A stretch of 64,000 bases of DNA from Brevibacterium sp. CS2 (GCF_005280295.1 NZ_CP040020.1:744001-808000), one strand, 5' to 3'. Counted from the stretch's first letter, positions 1 through 11,724 are shown. The notes: generated from the sequence alone by a model not told the origin. Numbers and translations: made by a program.

Positions 1-1783
1 GCACGTGGTCGAGCAGCTCCCCGGCCCCGAGCTCCGCACCCGCACGCAGCACGACGTAGGCCTTGGGCCGCTCGCCCCACTTCTCGTCGGGCACGCCGAT
101 CACCGCGGCCTCGAGCACGGCTTCGTGTGCGACGATCGCCTGCTCGACCTCGACGGTGGAGATGTTCTCCCCGCCGGACACGATGATGTCCTTCGCCCGG
201 TCGCGCAGCTCGATGTACCCGTCCAGGTGCATGACCCCGAGGTCCCCGGAGTGGAACCAGCCGCCGGCGAACGCCTTCGCGGTCGCCTCGGGATTGCGGA
301 AGTAGCCCTTCATGACGTTGTTGCCGCGCATGACGATCTCCCCGATCGTCCGCCCGTCGGCCGGCACGTCGATGAGCTCGTCCCCGCCGCCCACCGCGAC
401 CACGCGGATCGGGTCGGTGTGGAGCATCCCCACACCCTGCCGCGACTGCACGCGCGCCCGGGACCGCCGATCGTAGCCGTCCCACTCGTCCTGCCATTCG
501 CACACGGTGTGCGGACCGTAGGTCTCGGTCAGGCCGTACACGTGGACGATCCGGAAGCCGAGCTCCTCGAGCTGCCAGATGATCGTCGGGCTCGGGGGCG
601 CGCCGGCCACCGTGGCGACGATCGTGCGGTCGAGCGGGTGCGCCTCGGGGGCGTTGACGAGCGTCGTCATCACCGTCGGCGCCCCGTTGAGGTGGGTGAC
701 GCCCTCGCGGTCGATGAGCCCCCAGATCACCTCGGCGCGGACCTCGCGCAGGCACACCTGGGTGCCCCCGGCGGCCGCCACCGCCCAGCCCGTGCACCAG
801 CCGTTGCAGTGGAACATCGGCAGCGTCCACAGGTACACGCTCGCGTGGTCGTGGCGGGAGTGGATGATCTCGCTCATCGCGTTGAGGTAGGCACCGCGGT
901 GGGTGTACATCACGCCCTTGGGCTGCCCGGTGGTGCCCGAGGTGTAGTTGATCGACAACGTCGCGTTCTCGTCGGCCACCGTCCACGGCAGGTCCGCGGT
1001 GTGCGCGTCCGCGCCGGCGAGGAACTCGGCGAGGGAGACGGTCGCCGGGTGGGCGAGCGCCTCGGCCGCGGCATCCGTGCCCGAGGTGCGGGCCGGCCCG
1101 GCATCCGTGCCCGAGGTGCCCGTTGCGGCGCCCCCCGCCTCACCTGCCGCGCCTTCGGCCTTCGCATCCGCAGCGGCGCCCGCCGCGAGCAGCGGGTCCT
1201 CGGCGACGACGATCCGCTCGACGGTCCCGAGGACGTCGGCCACCGGGGCGACGGTGGACCACAGCTCGGCGTCGACGACGAGCAGCCGCGCCTGGCTGTG
1301 GTCGCAGATGTAGCGGACCTCCTCGGCGGCGAGTCGCGTGTTGATCGACACGAGCACGGCCCCGGCCAGCGGCACCGCGAACTGCGCGATGAGCATCTCC
1401 GGCAGGTTCGGCACGAGATAGGCGACCCGGTCGCCGGGCTCGACACCGGCGGCGCGCAGGGCGTGCGCCCGCTGCTCGACGGCCGCGGCGAACTCCTCAT
1501 AGTTCAACGATTCTGGACCGTAGACGAGTGCGCGCTTGCGCGGGAAGACGTCGGCGGAGCGGCGCAGGAAGGACAGCGGGGTGAGCTCGGTGTTCCACAC
1601 CTGGCCCGCGGACTCGACCCGGGCGCTCCTCCCGGTCGCGTCCCCCGGTTCGGCTACGGACACGTCCGCGGTTTCCACCGGGTTCACATCCAACTGCTCG
1701 GCTGCTGCCACGCGTTCTGCTCCTTCCACACGTTCTGCGCTGTCCCCAGTCTTCGGCGCGGTCTCTCCCATCGTCTTTCCCAT
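1..1783 (-). CDS. AMP-dependent acyl-CoA synthetase, FadD-like (3' end cut by window edge)
   Basis: Activates a carboxylic acid through an acyl-AMP to its CoA thioester. About 594 residues are visible; the C-terminal lysine motif lies beyond the window. Seen: the P-loop-like motif NYTSGTTGQPKGVMYTH, then YGLTETYGP, and the hinge region WFHSGDLG...YIELRDRAKDIIVSGGENIS. The ATG at 1783 (MGKTMGETAPK) has a GAGGG stretch upstream; a second in-frame ATG lies 12 nt further in. It starts 17 nt after the permease stop on the same strand, so the two are probably one operon and the permease may import the acid. Odd: an Ala/Gly/Thr-rich insert at about residues 205-240 holds a duplicated TSGTDA unit. 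The substrate cannot be told from the sequence; the layout resembles medium-chain or aromatic acyl-CoA ligases. Confidence 0.9.
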   Translation of the reverse strand, partial: MGKTMGETAPKTGDSAERVEGAERVAAAEQLDVNPVETADVSVAEPGDATGRSARVESAGQVWNTELTPLSFLRRSADVFPRKRALVYGPESLNYEEFAAAVEQRAHALRAAGVEPGDRVAYLVPNLPEMLIAQFAVPLAGAVLVSINTRLAAEEVRYICDHSQARLLVVDAELWSTVAPVADVLGTVERIVVAEDPLLAAGAAADAKAEGAAGEAGGAATGTSGTDAGPARTSGTDAAAEALAHPATVSLAEFLAGADAHTADLPWTVADENATLSINYTSGTTGQPKGVMYTHRGAYLNAMSEIIHSRHDHASVYLWTLPMFHCNGWCTGWAVAAAGGTQVCLREVRAEVIWGLIDREGVTHLNGAPTVMTTLVNAPEAHPLDRTIVATVAGAPPSPTIIWQLEELGFRIVHVYGLTETYGPHTVCEWQDEWDGYDRRSRARVQSRQGVGMLHTDPIRVVAVGGGDELIDVPADGRTIGEIVMRGNNVMKGYFRNPEATAKAFAGGWFHSGDLGVMHLDGYIELRDRAKDIIVSGGENISTVEVEQAIVAHEAVLEAAVIGVPDEKWGERPKAYVVLRAGAELGAGELLDHV

Positions 1784-1799
1784 CCCGTGGACCCTCGGC

Positions 1800-3203
1800 T
1801 CAGCGGACGATCGTCAGGTCGATGGCGCGGCGCTCGGGCAGGCGGGTGACCGCCCACAGGGCGAGTGCGGCGGCGAACAGGATGAACGCATTGGCCGCCC
1901 ACGGCACGCCCTGGGACACGGCGAGCTGGTTGACGTAGGGCGTGGTGCCGCCGAACACCGCGGTGGCGAGCGAGTAGGCCAGGCCGATGCTCGCGGTGCG
2001 CGCATGGGTGGGGAAGGTCTCGGCCATGACGCAGGCGAGGAGACTCGCACCGGCGGACAGCACGAACAGGCCGATCGAGGTCGCGACGAACAGGGTCCAC
2101 GGGCGGTCGTCGATGAAGGCCATGAGCGGGAACTGGGTGACGATGACGCCGATCGCGAAGAACAGCAGCACCGGCCGGCGGCCCACCCGGTCGGACACCG
2201 CACCCCAGAACGGGAGGGCGGCCAGGCCGACGACGAGCGCGGCGACGAGCGACCAGTAGGCGCCGGACGGGTCCATGCCCTCCTGGCTGATCGCGTAGGT
2301 CGAGACGTAGGAGGTCCACGTGTAGTTGCTCGCCGCGACGCCGGAGACGAGGAAGAAGATCAGCACGATCGACAGCGGACGGCTGAGCGGGGCGAGGGTC
2401 TTCTCCGTGAATGACTCGACGCCGAGGCCGGCGTGGAGCGCGGCGCTCCCGGTGCGGGTGGCGGCCGGGTCCTCGACGGCGGGGGTGGCCTCGTCGGCCT
2501 GGAACACCTGCGACTCGACCATGCCGACGCGCAGCCACAGGGCGACGACCGCGAGCACTGCGCCGAGCAGGAACGGGATGCGCCAGCCCCAGGACTGGAC
2601 GTCGGGCTCGGAGAGGGTGCCGGTGATGATGCCGCCGATGACGAACGCGATGATCGCGCCGCCGAAGATCGTCATGAACACCGTCGAGCCCCAGAGCCCG
2701 CGGCGGTGGGCCGGGGCGATCTCCGCGATGTAGGAGTTCGCGGTCGCGGACTCGCCTCCGTGGGCGAAGCCCTGGACCACGCGGGCGAGCAGCAGGAGCG
2801 CGGAGGCGAGGATGCCGATCGATTCGAAGGTCGGGAGCAGGCCGATCATCACCGAGCCGCCGGCCATCATGAGCATGGTGGTGACGAGGACGAAGCGGCG
2901 GCCGCGCTTGTCGGCGATCCTCCCGAACACGACGCCGCCGAGCGGCCGGAACAGGAAGCCGATCGCGAACACCCCGAAGGTCGAGAGCAGCGCGGAGACC
3001 TGATTCTGCGGATTGAACAGGGCGCCGGCGATGAACGGGGCGAACACCGCGTACGCACTCCACTCGTACCACTCGAGGAGCTGGCCGGTGACGGACGCGA
3101 GCATCGAGCGCCGCTGCTTCTTGATGTCGATGGCAGGGGTGGCAGGGGCGCGGCCGGGGCCGCTCGACGCACCGGTGGCGGTGACTCGGGAATCTGCTGT
3201 CAT
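1800..3203 (-). CDS. MFS transporter of the metabolite:H+ symporter (MHS) family
   Basis: Predicted 12-helix inner-membrane proton symporter of 467 residues, the family of ShiA, ProP and KgtP. Seen: LLEWYEWSAYAVFAPF in helix 1, the loop signature FRPLGGVVFGRIADKRGRR, and a second half-repeat FWGAVSDRVGRRPVLL. The N-terminal 30 residues are a hydrophilic tail. The start at 3203 is the first ATG and leads directly into that tail. It is upstream of and co-directional with the acyl-CoA synthetase, so a carboxylate substrate activated by that enzyme is a reasonable inference. The exact substrate is unknown. Confidence 0.88.
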   Translation of the reverse strand: MTADSRVTATGASSGPGRAPATPAIDIKKQRRSMLASVTGQLLEWYEWSAYAVFAPFIAGALFNPQNQVSALLSTFGVFAIGFLFRPLGGVVFGRIADKRGRRFVLVTTMLMMAGGSVMIGLLPTFESIGILASALLLLARVVQGFAHGGESATANSYIAEIAPAHRRGLWGSTVFMTIFGGAIIAFVIGGIITGTLSEPDVQSWGWRIPFLLGAVLAVVALWLRVGMVESQVFQADEATPAVEDPAATRTGSAALHAGLGVESFTEKTLAPLSRPLSIVLIFFLVSGVAASNYTWTSYVSTYAISQEGMDPSGAYWSLVAALVVGLAALPFWGAVSDRVGRRPVLLFFAIGVIVTQFPLMAFIDDRPWTLFVATSIGLFVLSAGASLLACVMAETFPTHARTASIGLAYSLATAVFGGTTPYVNQLAVSQGVPWAANAFILFAAALALWAVTRLPERRAIDLTIVR

Positions 3204-3336
3204 GGGCAGACCTTCACAGGGGCTGATGGCGATGCCGTGGCTACGGGACGTTCAGCGTCATGAACCGGTCATCCGGCGTCACATTCGGTCGCGGGGCGTC
3301 ACAGAGTGCCGTCACACGCAGTGGCACCGAGAACCG

Positions 3337-3398
3337 AACTGCGCGGTATCCCAAGCCGAACGCATCATTGCGCGTCTGGTTCGGGATACCGCGCAGTT
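3337..3398. repeat. Inverted-repeat intergenic element (REP-like), copy 1
   Basis: Two perfect 16-nt arms (3337-3352 AACTGCGCGGTATCCC and 3383-3398 its complement) flank a spacer containing ATTGCGCGTCTGG. The same core, ACTGCGCGGTATCC with GCGCAATTGCGCGTC inside, returns near 49.0-49.15 kb. It sits in the 281-nt gap between the urocanase stop and the permease start, where I see no gene. It could act as an RNA hairpin terminator for hutU or be a mobile REP-type unit. Confidence 0.75.
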
Positions 3399-3484
3399 CG
3401 CGGGTACCGAACCTCGGGACCAGAGTCACAGGAGCCTCATGACGTCATGGTCTCAGCCCTTCACGACCTCAGCCCCTCTTATTC

Positions 3485-5227
<1,743 letters not shown>

Positions 5228-5383
5228 GGCGTCTCCCTCGGGGCGGGCCGGATCGGGCGGGTGGTCAGGTGGACGCCGGAGTGGCACCACGGGCGGGGCC
5301 GGGCGGGCGCGTCCTCGGGACCGGCTGATGCTCCCCATTCTTGGCGCGCGCGAGGCCCGCGACCAGGCCCGAACCTCCCAATC

Positions 5384-5401
5384 CGTCCGAGATCTCGGAC
5401 G
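5384..5401. promoter_or_regulatory. 18-bp perfect palindrome between hutU and hutG
   Basis: CGTCCGAGATCTCGGACG is its own reverse complement and lies midway in the divergent region, 82 nt before the hutG start. Its position suits an operator for a dimeric repressor controlling both hut genes. No regulator gene is adjacent, so this is inferred from symmetry and position only. Confidence 0.45.
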
Positions 5402-5482
5402 CACGCCGTCGCCGAGGTGTGCCGCGCACGCGCTCGCTCTCCTAGCCTGGTTGGGACCCCGCAGAACCCCGAGGAGCAGAGC

Positions 5483-6502
5483 ATGAATCGCACGCACACG
5501 TGGACCGGCCGCGCGGACGGTCCGGGAGACGAGCATCGCCGCTTCTGGCAGATCGTCGAACCCGCCGAGGCGCCCGCCGCCCCGGGAGACCGGGCCACCG
5601 CCGATCCCTCCCGGCCCGGTGGGCCCGCCGCCGAGGCGCCCGCCGCCGATGCCGTGATCCTCGGGTTCGCGAGTGACGAGGGGGTGCGCCGCAACCACGG
5701 CCGCCAGGGTGCGGCCGCAGGGCCCGAGGCGATCCGCGCAGCACTAGGCTCCCTCGCGGTGCACTCCCCGCTGCGAGTGGTCGATGCCGGGGACGTCGTC
5801 GTCGCCGGCGAGGACCTCGAGTCCGGGCAGGCGGACCTCGCCCGGCAGATCGCCGAACTGCGGCGCTCCCCCGGGCTGTCCGGAGCGCTGACCGCGGTGC
5901 TCGGCGGTGGGCACGAGACCGCGTGGGGCAGCTACCTGGGGCTCGCCGAGGAGTGTGCGGACCGGCGCCTGGGCATCCTCAACCTCGATGCCCACTTCGA
6001 CCTGCGGCAGGCGGAGAGGCCCACCTCGGGCACGCCGTTCCGGCAGATCGCGGCGGACCGGGCCGCGCGCGGGACGGACTTCGACTACACGGTGATCGGG
6101 ATCAGCGAGGCGAACAACACCACCGCGCTGTTCGACACCGCCCGCGAGCTCGGTGTGACCTGGCTGAGCGACGTCGACTCCCAGGACGTCGCGCGGGCGG
6201 TCCGCTGGGTCGAGGAGTTCGCGGCCGGGGTCGACGACCTCTATCTGACGATCGATCTCGACGTCCTGCCGGCGGCGGTGGCGCCGGGCGTGAGCGCACC
6301 GGCCGGACTCGGGGTGCCCACCGCGGTGATCCTCGCGGCGTGCGGTGCCGCGGCGGCGAGCGGGAAGCTGCGGCACTTCGACATCGTCGAGCTCAACCCG
6401 CGCTACGACGTCGACGGCCGCACCGCCCGCACCGCGGCCCGACTCGTCCACGAGATCCTCACCCGCGCCGCGGCTGCGCGGTCGGGCGGCTCGACGGTCT
6501 GA
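5483..6502 (+). CDS. hutG: Formimidoylglutamase (ureohydrolase/arginase family)
   Basis: Hydrolyses N-formimidoyl-L-glutamate to glutamate and formamide, the last step of the five-enzyme-free hut route. The protein has 339 residues. Manganese-binding motifs of the arginase fold are visible in order: [19 protein letters not shown] and [20 protein letters not shown], ending with [12 protein letters not shown]. The ATG at 5483 is 6 nt after GAGGAG. An Ala/Pro-rich N-terminal tail of about 30 residues precedes the fold. The family also contains agmatinase and arginase; pairing with hutU and the loop wording favour formimidoylglutamase. Confidence 0.92.
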   Translation: MNRTHTWTGRADGPGDEHRRFWQIVEPAEAPAAPGDRATADPSRPGGPAAEAPAADAVILGFASDEGVRRNHGRQGAAAGPEAIRAALGSLAVHSPLRVVDAGDVVVAGEDLESGQADLARQIAELRRSPGLSGALTAVLGGGHETAWGSYLGLAEECADRRLGILNLDAHFDLRQAERPTSGTPFRQIAADRAARGTDFDYTVIGISEANNTTALFDTARELGVTWLSDVDSQDVARAVRWVEEFAAGVDDLYLTIDLDVLPAAVAPGVSAPAGLGVPTAVILAACGAAAASGKLRHFDIVELNPRYDVDGRTARTAARLVHEILTRAAAARSGGSTV

Positions 6503-6612
6503 GCGTCCGGCTCCGGCCGGCAGCAGACGTCAGACAGCGAACCACTGACTGCAGGAACACGACACCGGTCACGTCGGCAATCGTCTGATCTCGCCGGTCC
6601 GGCCGCGCCGAC

Positions 6613-8451
6613 TCAACGGCCGGCGGCGTACCCCTGCATGCCGCGCGGGTTCGCAGCCGCCCGGAGCACACCGGTGGCCGGATCGCGGATCACGCACGAC
6701 AGGCGGCCGAGCGCCCAGTCGCCGGCCCGGATCACACGGTGGCCGCGCCGCTCGAGCCCGGCGATGACGTCCTCGCCCAGCCGGTCCTCGACCACCGCGC
6801 CCGCCGGCTCCCAGGTGCGCGGGTAGAACGAGCCGGGCATCGCGGTGGTGTGGAGCGCCAGGGCGTCGATCGCGGCCTGCGGGTCGAGCTCGCCGACGAG
6901 CAGCCGGAGGAGCAGGAGCAGCTGCCACTGGTCCTGCTGGTCACCACCCGGGGTGCCGAGCGCCATCACCGGTTCCCCGTCGCGGAGCACGAGGGTCGGC
7001 GAGAGCGTGGTGCGCGGCCGCGTTCCCGGTTCCAGGCGGGACGGCGAGTTCTGGTCGAGCCACATCATCTGCAGCCGCGTGCCGAGGCAGAACCCCAGGC
7101 CGGGCACGGCGGGCGAGGACTGGAGCCACCCGCCCGAGGGCGTCGCGCTCACCATGTTCCCCCACCGGTCGACGACGTCGATGTGGCACGTGTCGCCGCG
7201 GACAGCTGCGCGCTCCTCGGGCGTGGGGTCCGCGGGCTTCGGCACCGTCGGCTCCCCGATCCCGAGGCCTCCTGCGGCACCGAACTCCGCCTCGGTTCGC
7301 AGGGGCGGCGACACGGGGTCGACACCGGGGATGGTGCCGGGCCGGAACTCGTGGGAGGCGTTCTCGCCGATGAGCGCGCGGCGCTCGGCGGCGTACTCCG
7401 GGCGCAGCAGCACGGCGAGCGCCTCCGGGGTCAGTGCGGTCGCGGACCCGCTGTCCCCGTAGTAGGTGTCGCGGTCGGCGAGGGCGAGCTTGAGCGCCTC
7501 GAGCACGGTGTGCGCACCGAGCTCGGTGCCAGGATCGAGGTGCGCTTCGTTGAAGCCGTCGAGGATCGCGAGCGCCTGGAGGAGCACCGGACCCTGGCCC
7601 CACGGCCCGGTCTTGGCGATCGTGTATCCGCGGAAATCCAGGGTGAGCGCGTCCTCGAAGCCGGCGGTCCAGTCGGCCATATCGGCCGCGGTGAGGACCC
7701 CGGCGTGCAGGCCGCCGTCGGAATGGCGATGCGGGGTGCGGATGAAATCGGCGATGCTGCGCGCGACCCGACCGGTGCGCCATTCCCGCCGGGCGGCGGC
7801 GATCCGCTCCTCTCGGGTGGGTTCTCCGTCCCCGGTCGCGACGAGCTCTCGGAGCACCTGCGCGTACTCCGGGTTGCGGATGAGCGACCCGGGCTCGGGC
7901 GCCCGCCCGTTCTCCAGCCACAGGTCCGCGGAGCTCGGCCAGTCGGTCCGGAACAGCGCGCTCGCGCTGTCGATCGTCTCAGCGACGCGGGCGAGCACGG
8001 GATGTCCCCGCTCGGCGTAGTCGATCGCGAAGGCGAGGACATCGGTGAGCTCCCAGGTGCCGTGCTCCTGGAGGAGCAGGAGCCAGGCGTCGACCGCACC
8101 GGGCACGGCGGCGGCCAGCGCCCCGGCACCGGGCACCGCGTCGAGCCCTTCGGCCCGGAAGTGCTCGATCGTCGCCCCGGCCGGAGCGGGCCCCTGGCCC
8201 ATGAGGACGACTGGACGGTCCGGCTCCTGAGCAGTGACGAACACCCCGGTCATGTCGCCGCCGGGCCCGTTGAGGTGCGGCTCGACGACGTGGAGGACGA
8301 AGGCCCCGACGACGGCCGCGTCGAAGGCATTGCCGCCGAGCTCGAGCACCGCCTGGGCGGAGCCGGTCGCCAGCCAGTGCGTCGAGGCTGTCATCCCGAA
8401 GGTGCCTTCGAGAGTCGGGCGGGTCGTGGTGGTCTCGCTGCGGAAGGTCAT
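6613..8451 (-). CDS. Gamma-glutamyltransferase (GGT) family hydrolase
   Basis: N-terminal-nucleophile hydrolase of 612 residues that self-cleaves into two subunits and transfers or hydrolyses gamma-glutamyl groups. Seen: GGNAFDAAVVGAFVLHVVEPHLNGPGG at the start of the large subunit (GGNAFDAAVA-type motif), TGPWGQGPVLLQAL, and GDTCHIDVVDRWGNMVSATPSGG, whose Thr is the predicted nucleophile. No signal peptide is present, so it should be cytoplasmic, unlike periplasmic GGTs. It starts one base after the lipoprotein gene stops, so the two are co-transcribed. Convergent with hutG, which releases glutamate. GGT-like cephalosporin acylases share the fold. Confidence 0.9.
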   Translation of the reverse strand: MTFRSETTTTRPTLEGTFGMTASTHWLATGSAQAVLELGGNAFDAAVVGAFVLHVVEPHLNGPGGDMTGVFVTAQEPDRPVVLMGQGPAPAGATIEHFRAEGLDAVPGAGALAAAVPGAVDAWLLLLQEHGTWELTDVLAFAIDYAERGHPVLARVAETIDSASALFRTDWPSSADLWLENGRAPEPGSLIRNPEYAQVLRELVATGDGEPTREERIAAARREWRTGRVARSIADFIRTPHRHSDGGLHAGVLTAADMADWTAGFEDALTLDFRGYTIAKTGPWGQGPVLLQALAILDGFNEAHLDPGTELGAHTVLEALKLALADRDTYYGDSGSATALTPEALAVLLRPEYAAERRALIGENASHEFRPGTIPGVDPVSPPLRTEAEFGAAGGLGIGEPTVPKPADPTPEERAAVRGDTCHIDVVDRWGNMVSATPSGGWLQSSPAVPGLGFCLGTRLQMMWLDQNSPSRLEPGTRPRTTLSPTLVLRDGEPVMALGTPGGDQQDQWQLLLLLRLLVGELDPQAAIDALALHTTAMPGSFYPRTWEPAGAVVEDRLGEDVIAGLERRGHRVIRAGDWALGRLSCVIRDPATGVLRAAANPRGMQGYAAGR

Positions 8452-8452
8452 G

Positions 8453-10005
8453 TCAGCCTCCGGTGACGGTCCAGAGCCGCGAGGTCCGGTCCTCGGTGAC
8501 GAGAAGGAAGCGGGTGGTCGAGCTCAGGGAGGCGAAGTCGGCGACGTCGAGGGAGTCGTGCGCCTCGCCCGTGGCCGCATCGTAGAAGGTCAGCTCTCCG
8601 TCGTCGACGACCGGCACGAGGTCGAGGTCCGGCAGGTAGCCCTGCCCGCCCCACGGGTCGGATCCGCCCTGCGCCTCGGAGGCCCACACGACCTCGCCGC
8701 TCGCGGCATCGAACGCGGTGACGGAGCTGTCGACGGTCGGGACGACGACGACCGGACCCTCGGGCCCGTCGACGGCGGCGTACTGGGCTCCCCGATGTCG
8801 GATTCGGGCGTCGCGTACTCGAGGACGCTCTCCGGTGCCTGCTCCTCCGATTGCCAGGCGATCGCCGCGAGGTCGGAGCCCCAGTACGCCACGGTCGAGG
8901 CGAACAGCTGCACCATGATGCATGCCCCCTCACCGGTCGGGGTGAAGACCGGCTGTGCCGTGCACACCGGATCGAAGGTGTCCTCGAGATCGAGGGCCGC
9001 GTACGCCTCGGCGTGCTCCTCCGGATCGAGTGGAGTGAGCGCACCGGCGTCGCTCATCGGGAGACCCTCCGGCACTGTCAGGAACGCCTGTCTCTGCACG
9101 AGCCCGCTGTACGGATCATCCGGATCCTGCGCGCCGTACACGTAGACCGCGGTGCTCGGGTCTCCCGTGGGCACCACCGAGAACCATTCGACGCCGGTGT
9201 CGTCGGCCGTGCGGAGCTCGGTGAGGTCGAGCGTCGTGTGCTCCCCGGTCGCGAGGTCGACGCGGGTGAGCATCGAGCTGCCGTCGTCAGCCCATGGAAG
9301 CAGCCCGTACGAGCGGTCCGGGGAGATGCTCAAGGTGGACCCGCCGAACGGCAGGCCGCCCGCACCGACGGTGAGGGCCGGCCACGCCTCCTCGCCGGTC
9401 GCGGGGTCGAGTGCGATGACGAGCGGATCGCCGTCGGCGCCGGTCGTGCAGCTGTCCTTCTTCATCGCCATGAAGTACTCGAGGAGGATGACGTCGCCTT
9501 CCTCCAGCACCGTGCCGGTCGCGGTGGTCGACGGGCCGAAGCCCCAGTCCTCATGGCACCCTGCTCCGGCCTCGGCGGGCGCGAATCGCCACGCCTCCGC
9601 ACCGTCGGTCCACTGGCGGGCGACGAGCTCACCGGACAGGTCGTCGATGATGACGATGTCGCCGGAGGAGTAGGCGACGGGCGCGGACATCATCTCGTCG
9701 TCGAGCTGCACCCGCTCGGCCCACAGCTCGGTGCCCTGATTGTCGATCGCGCGGAGCTGCCCGTTCGACCAGTCGACGAGCAGCGCACGATCGCGCCCAT
9801 CGTCGGTGAGGACGTGACCGCTGTAGTCGAGATCGATCGGCTCGGACAGCGCGGGCGGCTCCGGCGATGGGGAGGCCGATTCCTCGGGGGCCGGGGCCGT
9901 CCCGCTCTCCGCTCCTCCGGAGCATCCGGCGACCAGCACGAGCACGAGAAACGCCCCGGCGGCGGCGGCGAGCCTCGGTCCGACACGGGGGATCTGCACG
10001 GTCAT
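8453..10005 (-). CDS. PQQ-type beta-propeller lipoprotein, frameshifted
   Basis: Predicted surface lipoprotein: a signal peptide ending in the lipobox LVAGC (Cys28), an acidic Ser/Pro linker, then WD/PQQ-like blades such as ALDPATGEEAWPAL and AFDAASGEVVWASEAQG. The reading frame breaks at a run of four Cs (8790-8793, plus strand). One extra base restores a continuous product of about 517 residues and joins YATPESDI to GAQYAAVDG. The total span is 2 mod 3, as expected for one missing base. It is co-directional with the GGT gene, 1 nt apart. No specific function is recognised; such propellers are often scaffolds or ligand-binding domains. Confidence 0.75.
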
Positions 10006-10113
10006 GGCGGGCCTTCCGGTGGTCCGATTCTCGGTCTGCTCCCTCGATTATGCCCGAACCGACGGCCGGGTGACCTGCGCGCAGACTCGCTCGGCCCGCC
10101 ATCGATCGGTCGA

Positions 10114-10142
10114 TCTACACATCTATAGCGTCATCACAATAG
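10114..10142 (-). promoter_or_regulatory. Conserved 29-bp motif upstream of lipoprotein-GGT operon, copy A
   Basis: 24 of 29 bases match the element at 11696-11724 (shared TCTATAGCG, then AT, then ACAATAG). It lies 109 nt upstream of the lipoprotein ATG. The 267-nt gap that contains it holds no gene I can support. Two copies, both before minus-strand genes, suggest a shared operator or promoter; the regulator is unknown. Confidence 0.5.
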
Positions 10143-10272
10143 ATGCCCAGAGAGCCGAACCCCCCGCCCCATCGACTGTGCATCCGGCCGCGCACACGAC
10201 GAGCGCGCGGGCAACGGGCGTTCGCCGTGGCTGCCCGCACGCTCTCGAAGTCGACTGCAGAGGTGCTGGAGA

Positions 10273-11556
10273 TCAGTGCTGCGTCAGCTCGTGGCGGCCG
10301 ACCACCATGTGGTGCACCTCGTCCGGGCCGTCGGCGAAGCGCAGGTGCCGCACGTCCGCGTACAGCTCGGGCAGCGGCGTGAACTGCGACATGCCGTAGG
10401 CGCCGTGGATCTGGATCGCCTGGTCGATGATCTGGCAGGCCTTCTCCGGGACGTGCGCCTTGGCCATCGAGACCCAGACGCGGGCTTCCTTGTTGCCCAG
10501 CACGTCCATGGCCTTCGCCGCCTTGAGCACCAGCAGGCGCATCGATTCGATGTCGATGCGCGCACGGGAGATCTTCTCGATGTTCCCGCCGAGCTTGGAC
10601 AGCGGCTGGCCGAACGCGGTCCGCGAGTTGCCGCGCTTGACCATGTAGTCCAGCGCGACCTCGGCTTTGCCGATGGTGCGCATGCAGTGGTGGATGCGGC
10701 CGGGGCCCAGGCGGAGCTGGGAGATCTCGAAGCCGCGGCCCTCGCCGAGGAGCATGTTGGACTCCGGGACGCGCACGTCGGTGAACCGGATGTGCATGTG
10801 TCCGCGGGGGGCGTGGTCCTCTCCGAAGACGTGCATCGGGCCGACGATCTCGACCCCCGGGGTGTCGATGGGCACGAGGATCTGCGAGTGGTTCTGACCG
10901 CGCGGACCGTCGTCGTTGGTCCTGACCATCGTGATCATGATCTTGCAGCGCGGGTCTCCGGCACCGGAGATGTAGTGCTTCTCGCCGTTGATCACCCACT
11001 CGCCGTTCTCCAGCACTGCCCGGGTCGCGACGTTCTTGGCATCCGAGGTGGCGACGTCCGGCTCCGTCATGGCGTAGGCCGAACGGATCTCGCCGTTGAG
11101 CAGCGGCTTCAGCCACTGCTCCTTCTGCTCGGGCGTACCGACCCGCTCGAGGACCTCCATGTTGCCGGTGTCCGGTGCGGAGCAGTTCATCGTCTCCGAG
11201 GCCAAGGGGCTCTTGCCGAGCTCGATCGCGATGTAGGCGTAGTCGAGGTTCGACAGACCGTCACCGGTCTCCGCGTCGGGCAGGAAGAAGTTCCACAGCC
11301 CCTCCTCCTTCGCCTTGTCCTTGGCCTTCTGCAGGACCTCGAGCTGTCCCGGCGCGAAGCTCCAGCGGTCTGCGTGGCCCTCACCGAGCTTGACGAACTC
11401 CGCGTACATCGGGTCGACGGTGTCCTTGATGAACCGCTTCACGTGGTTGAGCAGCGGCAGTGCATCTTCGGACATGCGCAGGTCATTCAGTGCGTCCTGG
11501 GGATCGGTGCTGCCGACCTCGACGTGGTCCTTGGTGCCTTCTTCTGCGAACTTCAT
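10273..11556 (-). CDS. Acyl-CoA dehydrogenase, ACAD10/11-like
   Basis: FAD flavoprotein of 427 residues that introduces the alpha-beta double bond of an acyl-CoA. Seen: an N-terminal helical domain, the flavin/substrate strand motif AYAMTEPDVATSDAKN, EKHYISGAGDPRCKIMITM in the beta domain, and the C-terminal helical bundle with FGQPLSKLGGN and IQIHGAYGMSQFTPLPELYADVR. The closing GPDEVHHMVVGRHEL resembles the ACAD10/11 branch, which acts on long or hydroxylated acyl chains. The ATG at 11556 has GGAGGGCGAGAG just upstream. It is a single gene flanked on both sides by copies of the 29-bp motif. Confidence 0.93.
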   Translation of the reverse strand: MKFAEEGTKDHVEVGSTDPQDALNDLRMSEDALPLLNHVKRFIKDTVDPMYAEFVKLGEGHADRWSFAPGQLEVLQKAKDKAKEEGLWNFFLPDAETGDGLSNLDYAYIAIELGKSPLASETMNCSAPDTGNMEVLERVGTPEQKEQWLKPLLNGEIRSAYAMTEPDVATSDAKNVATRAVLENGEWVINGEKHYISGAGDPRCKIMITMVRTNDDGPRGQNHSQILVPIDTPGVEIVGPMHVFGEDHAPRGHMHIRFTDVRVPESNMLLGEGRGFEISQLRLGPGRIHHCMRTIGKAEVALDYMVKRGNSRTAFGQPLSKLGGNIEKISRARIDIESMRLLVLKAAKAMDVLGNKEARVWVSMAKAHVPEKACQIIDQAIQIHGAYGMSQFTPLPELYADVRHLRFADGPDEVHHMVVGRHELTQH

Positions 11557-11695
11557 CTCTCGCCCTCCTTGGCGTCATGGGTTCCAGGCGGCGGGCTGAA
11601 GGGCGGCGAGGACTCGACCCGGCGCCACGTCGACCCATCCGACTCTGGATGGTCGCTGCTGCCAGCTTCTCATACGGCGAGCCCCGATCGCCTCT

Positions 11696-11724
11696 TCTAT
11701 ACGTCTATAGCGCTATGACAATAG
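11696..11724 (-). promoter_or_regulatory. Conserved 29-bp motif, copy B, between acyl-CoA dehydrogenase and aztD
   Basis: Partner of the element at 10114-10142. It includes the perfect palindrome ATAGCGCTAT. It sits 140 nt upstream of the acyl-CoA dehydrogenase start and 49 nt before the aztD start, so it could serve either direction. No Zur-type box (TGAAAA...TTTTCA) is apparent here. Confidence 0.5.

Noticed and set aside
5-1849. 614-codon plus-strand frame
   Set aside because: It mirrors the acyl-CoA synthetase, whose motifs are unmistakable on the minus strand.
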